Assembly: GCA_946999425.1 (NCBI GenBank)
Contig: CAMQDG010000078.1
Span: 1-6,169 of the forward strand
DNA length: 6,169 nucleotides
Reading direction: 5' to 3'
From: an uncultured Peptoniphilus sp.
GTDB taxonomy: Bacteria > Bacillota > Clostridia > Tissierellales > Peptoniphilaceae
The notes below the pieces were generated by a model. It saw only the letters and a list, made by a program, of their open reading frames with translations, ran no database searches and was not told the DNA's origin. The position numbers were made by a program, and so were the translations under genes. Of this stretch, positions 5,421 to 6,169 are shown piece by piece. Position 1 is the stretch's first letter; every line of letters begins with the position of its first letter.

Positions 5421-6169
5421 ATGCTTACAGATTTCATAAAAGTTTATACTATAAGCTTAAACAAAACTTTTTTTAAAATTAAAAAAAATCCAATAATTTT
5501 TTTAATACCCCTCATATATTCAATTATCATGGGCATATGTCATTATTTAGCAGACATACTACTATCAAACATTGTAGGAACAACAGTATGGAGATTTTTA
5601 ATCCCCCTTATTGACTCCTTAATAATTTCATCGTACTTTACAGTTTTAGAAGACTTAATAATATATAACAGAATAAACTTCAAATATTTTGCAAAATCAT
5701 TTATAAGAAAAAGTAGCCTTATATATTCAACATTCTTTACACTAATCTTAATGGATTGGGCATTTTTTACAATTATTAATTTGGACTACACAATAGAGCT
5801 TATAATATCCTCAATATTAGGCATAATACTAAGCTCTGTATCAGAATATATATACCTAAGAGGAATATCCTATACAGAAGGAATTATAAGTGCCTTAAAA
5901 TTTTTTAAAGAAAATTTTTTCCTTTGGTTACCACCAGTAATAATATTATTTTTAGGAAAATATATTTTATTTGACATGATAAACATGAGTACAGACTTAT
6001 CAGACCTTGTTATGACACAAACCCTAGGAAGCCCCTTTAACATTTACTTAGGACAATACCTGGACTTAGGATATATAATAAGATTTATTATCTTTGAAGT
6101 TATAGTAAGCCTACTAACAGTTTTTAGAGGAATTTTATTTAACATAATTGAAGGATCCTCAATTAGAAA
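5421..6169 (+). CDS. Uncharacterised multi-pass membrane protein (3' end outside window)
   Basis: I do not recognise this gene. The frame is open from ATG 5421 to the window end: 249 codons, no stop seen. The ATG has AAAGGAGG 5 nt upstream and its own promoter-like sequence. The product starts with a short, possibly amphipathic stretch (MLTDFIKVYTISLNKTFFKIKK), then about six hydrophobic segments at roughly residues 24-48, 56-76, 98-118, 124-142, 166-186 and 217-240. Basic loops (83-97, with Arg and Lys) suggest cytoplasmic sides. There is no signal peptide cleavage site, ABC motif, catalytic signature or transporter motif I can name. The layout of an N-terminal KxNPxxFLxPL-like entry into the first helix is reminiscent of several uncharacterised integral-membrane families in Firmicutes, but this is a loose resemblance. 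The operon terminator before it argues against a fixed role in the amino-acid importer. It is clearly coding by its start signals and composition; function unknown. Confidence 0.8.
   Translation, partial: MLTDFIKVYTISLNKTFFKIKKNPIIFLIPLIYSIIMGICHYLADILLSNIVGTTVWRFLIPLIDSLIISSYFTVLEDLIIYNRINFKYFAKSFIRKSSLIYSTFFTLILMDWAFFTIINLDYTIELIISSILGIILSSVSEYIYLRGISYTEGIISALKFFKENFFLWLPPVIILFLGKYILFDMINMSTDLSDLVMTQTLGSPFNIYLGQYLDLGYIIRFIIFEVIVSLLTVFRGILFNIIEGSSIR

Overview
The window is AT-rich bacterial DNA with strong AGGAGG-type ribosome binding sites, heavy use of ATA and AAA codons, and short intergenic regions carrying oligo-T terminators. This points to a low-GC Firmicute, probably an anaerobic clostridial or Tissierellia-like organism. 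That placement is inferred from composition and protein style, not from a marker search. All genes are on the + strand.

Layout: (1) 1-503 is the C-terminal part of arginyl-tRNA synthetase (argS), closed by a small intrinsic terminator (502-528). (2) 529-746 is a 5' region with a likely extended -10 promoter (709-717), an imperfectly explained inverted repeat (667-700), and no recognisable riboswitch or T-box. (3) 747-5335 is a complete five-gene LIV-type (HAAT family) amino-acid ABC importer: lipoprotein binding protein, permeases LivH and LivM, and ATPases LivG and LivF. The binding-protein gene is separated from livH by a strong terminator-like hairpin (1927-1962), while livH, livM, livG and livF overlap one another by 1, 23 and 4 nt. 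(4) A terminator (5341-5370) ends the operon. It is followed directly by a good sigma-70-type promoter (5373-5401) and the first 249 codons of an unrecognised multi-pass membrane protein that runs off the window.

The lipoprotein would capture a branched-chain or similar amino acid outside the membrane and deliver it to the LivH/LivM channel, with LivG/LivF supplying ATP hydrolysis. The internal hairpin probably makes the binding protein more abundant than the membrane complex. Two starts should be moved downstream of the longest open frame: the lipoprotein to 747 and LivG to 3825. I see no mobile element, CRISPR array, RNA gene or clearly novel system. The least explained parts are the membrane protein at 5421 and the regulatory region before the operon.
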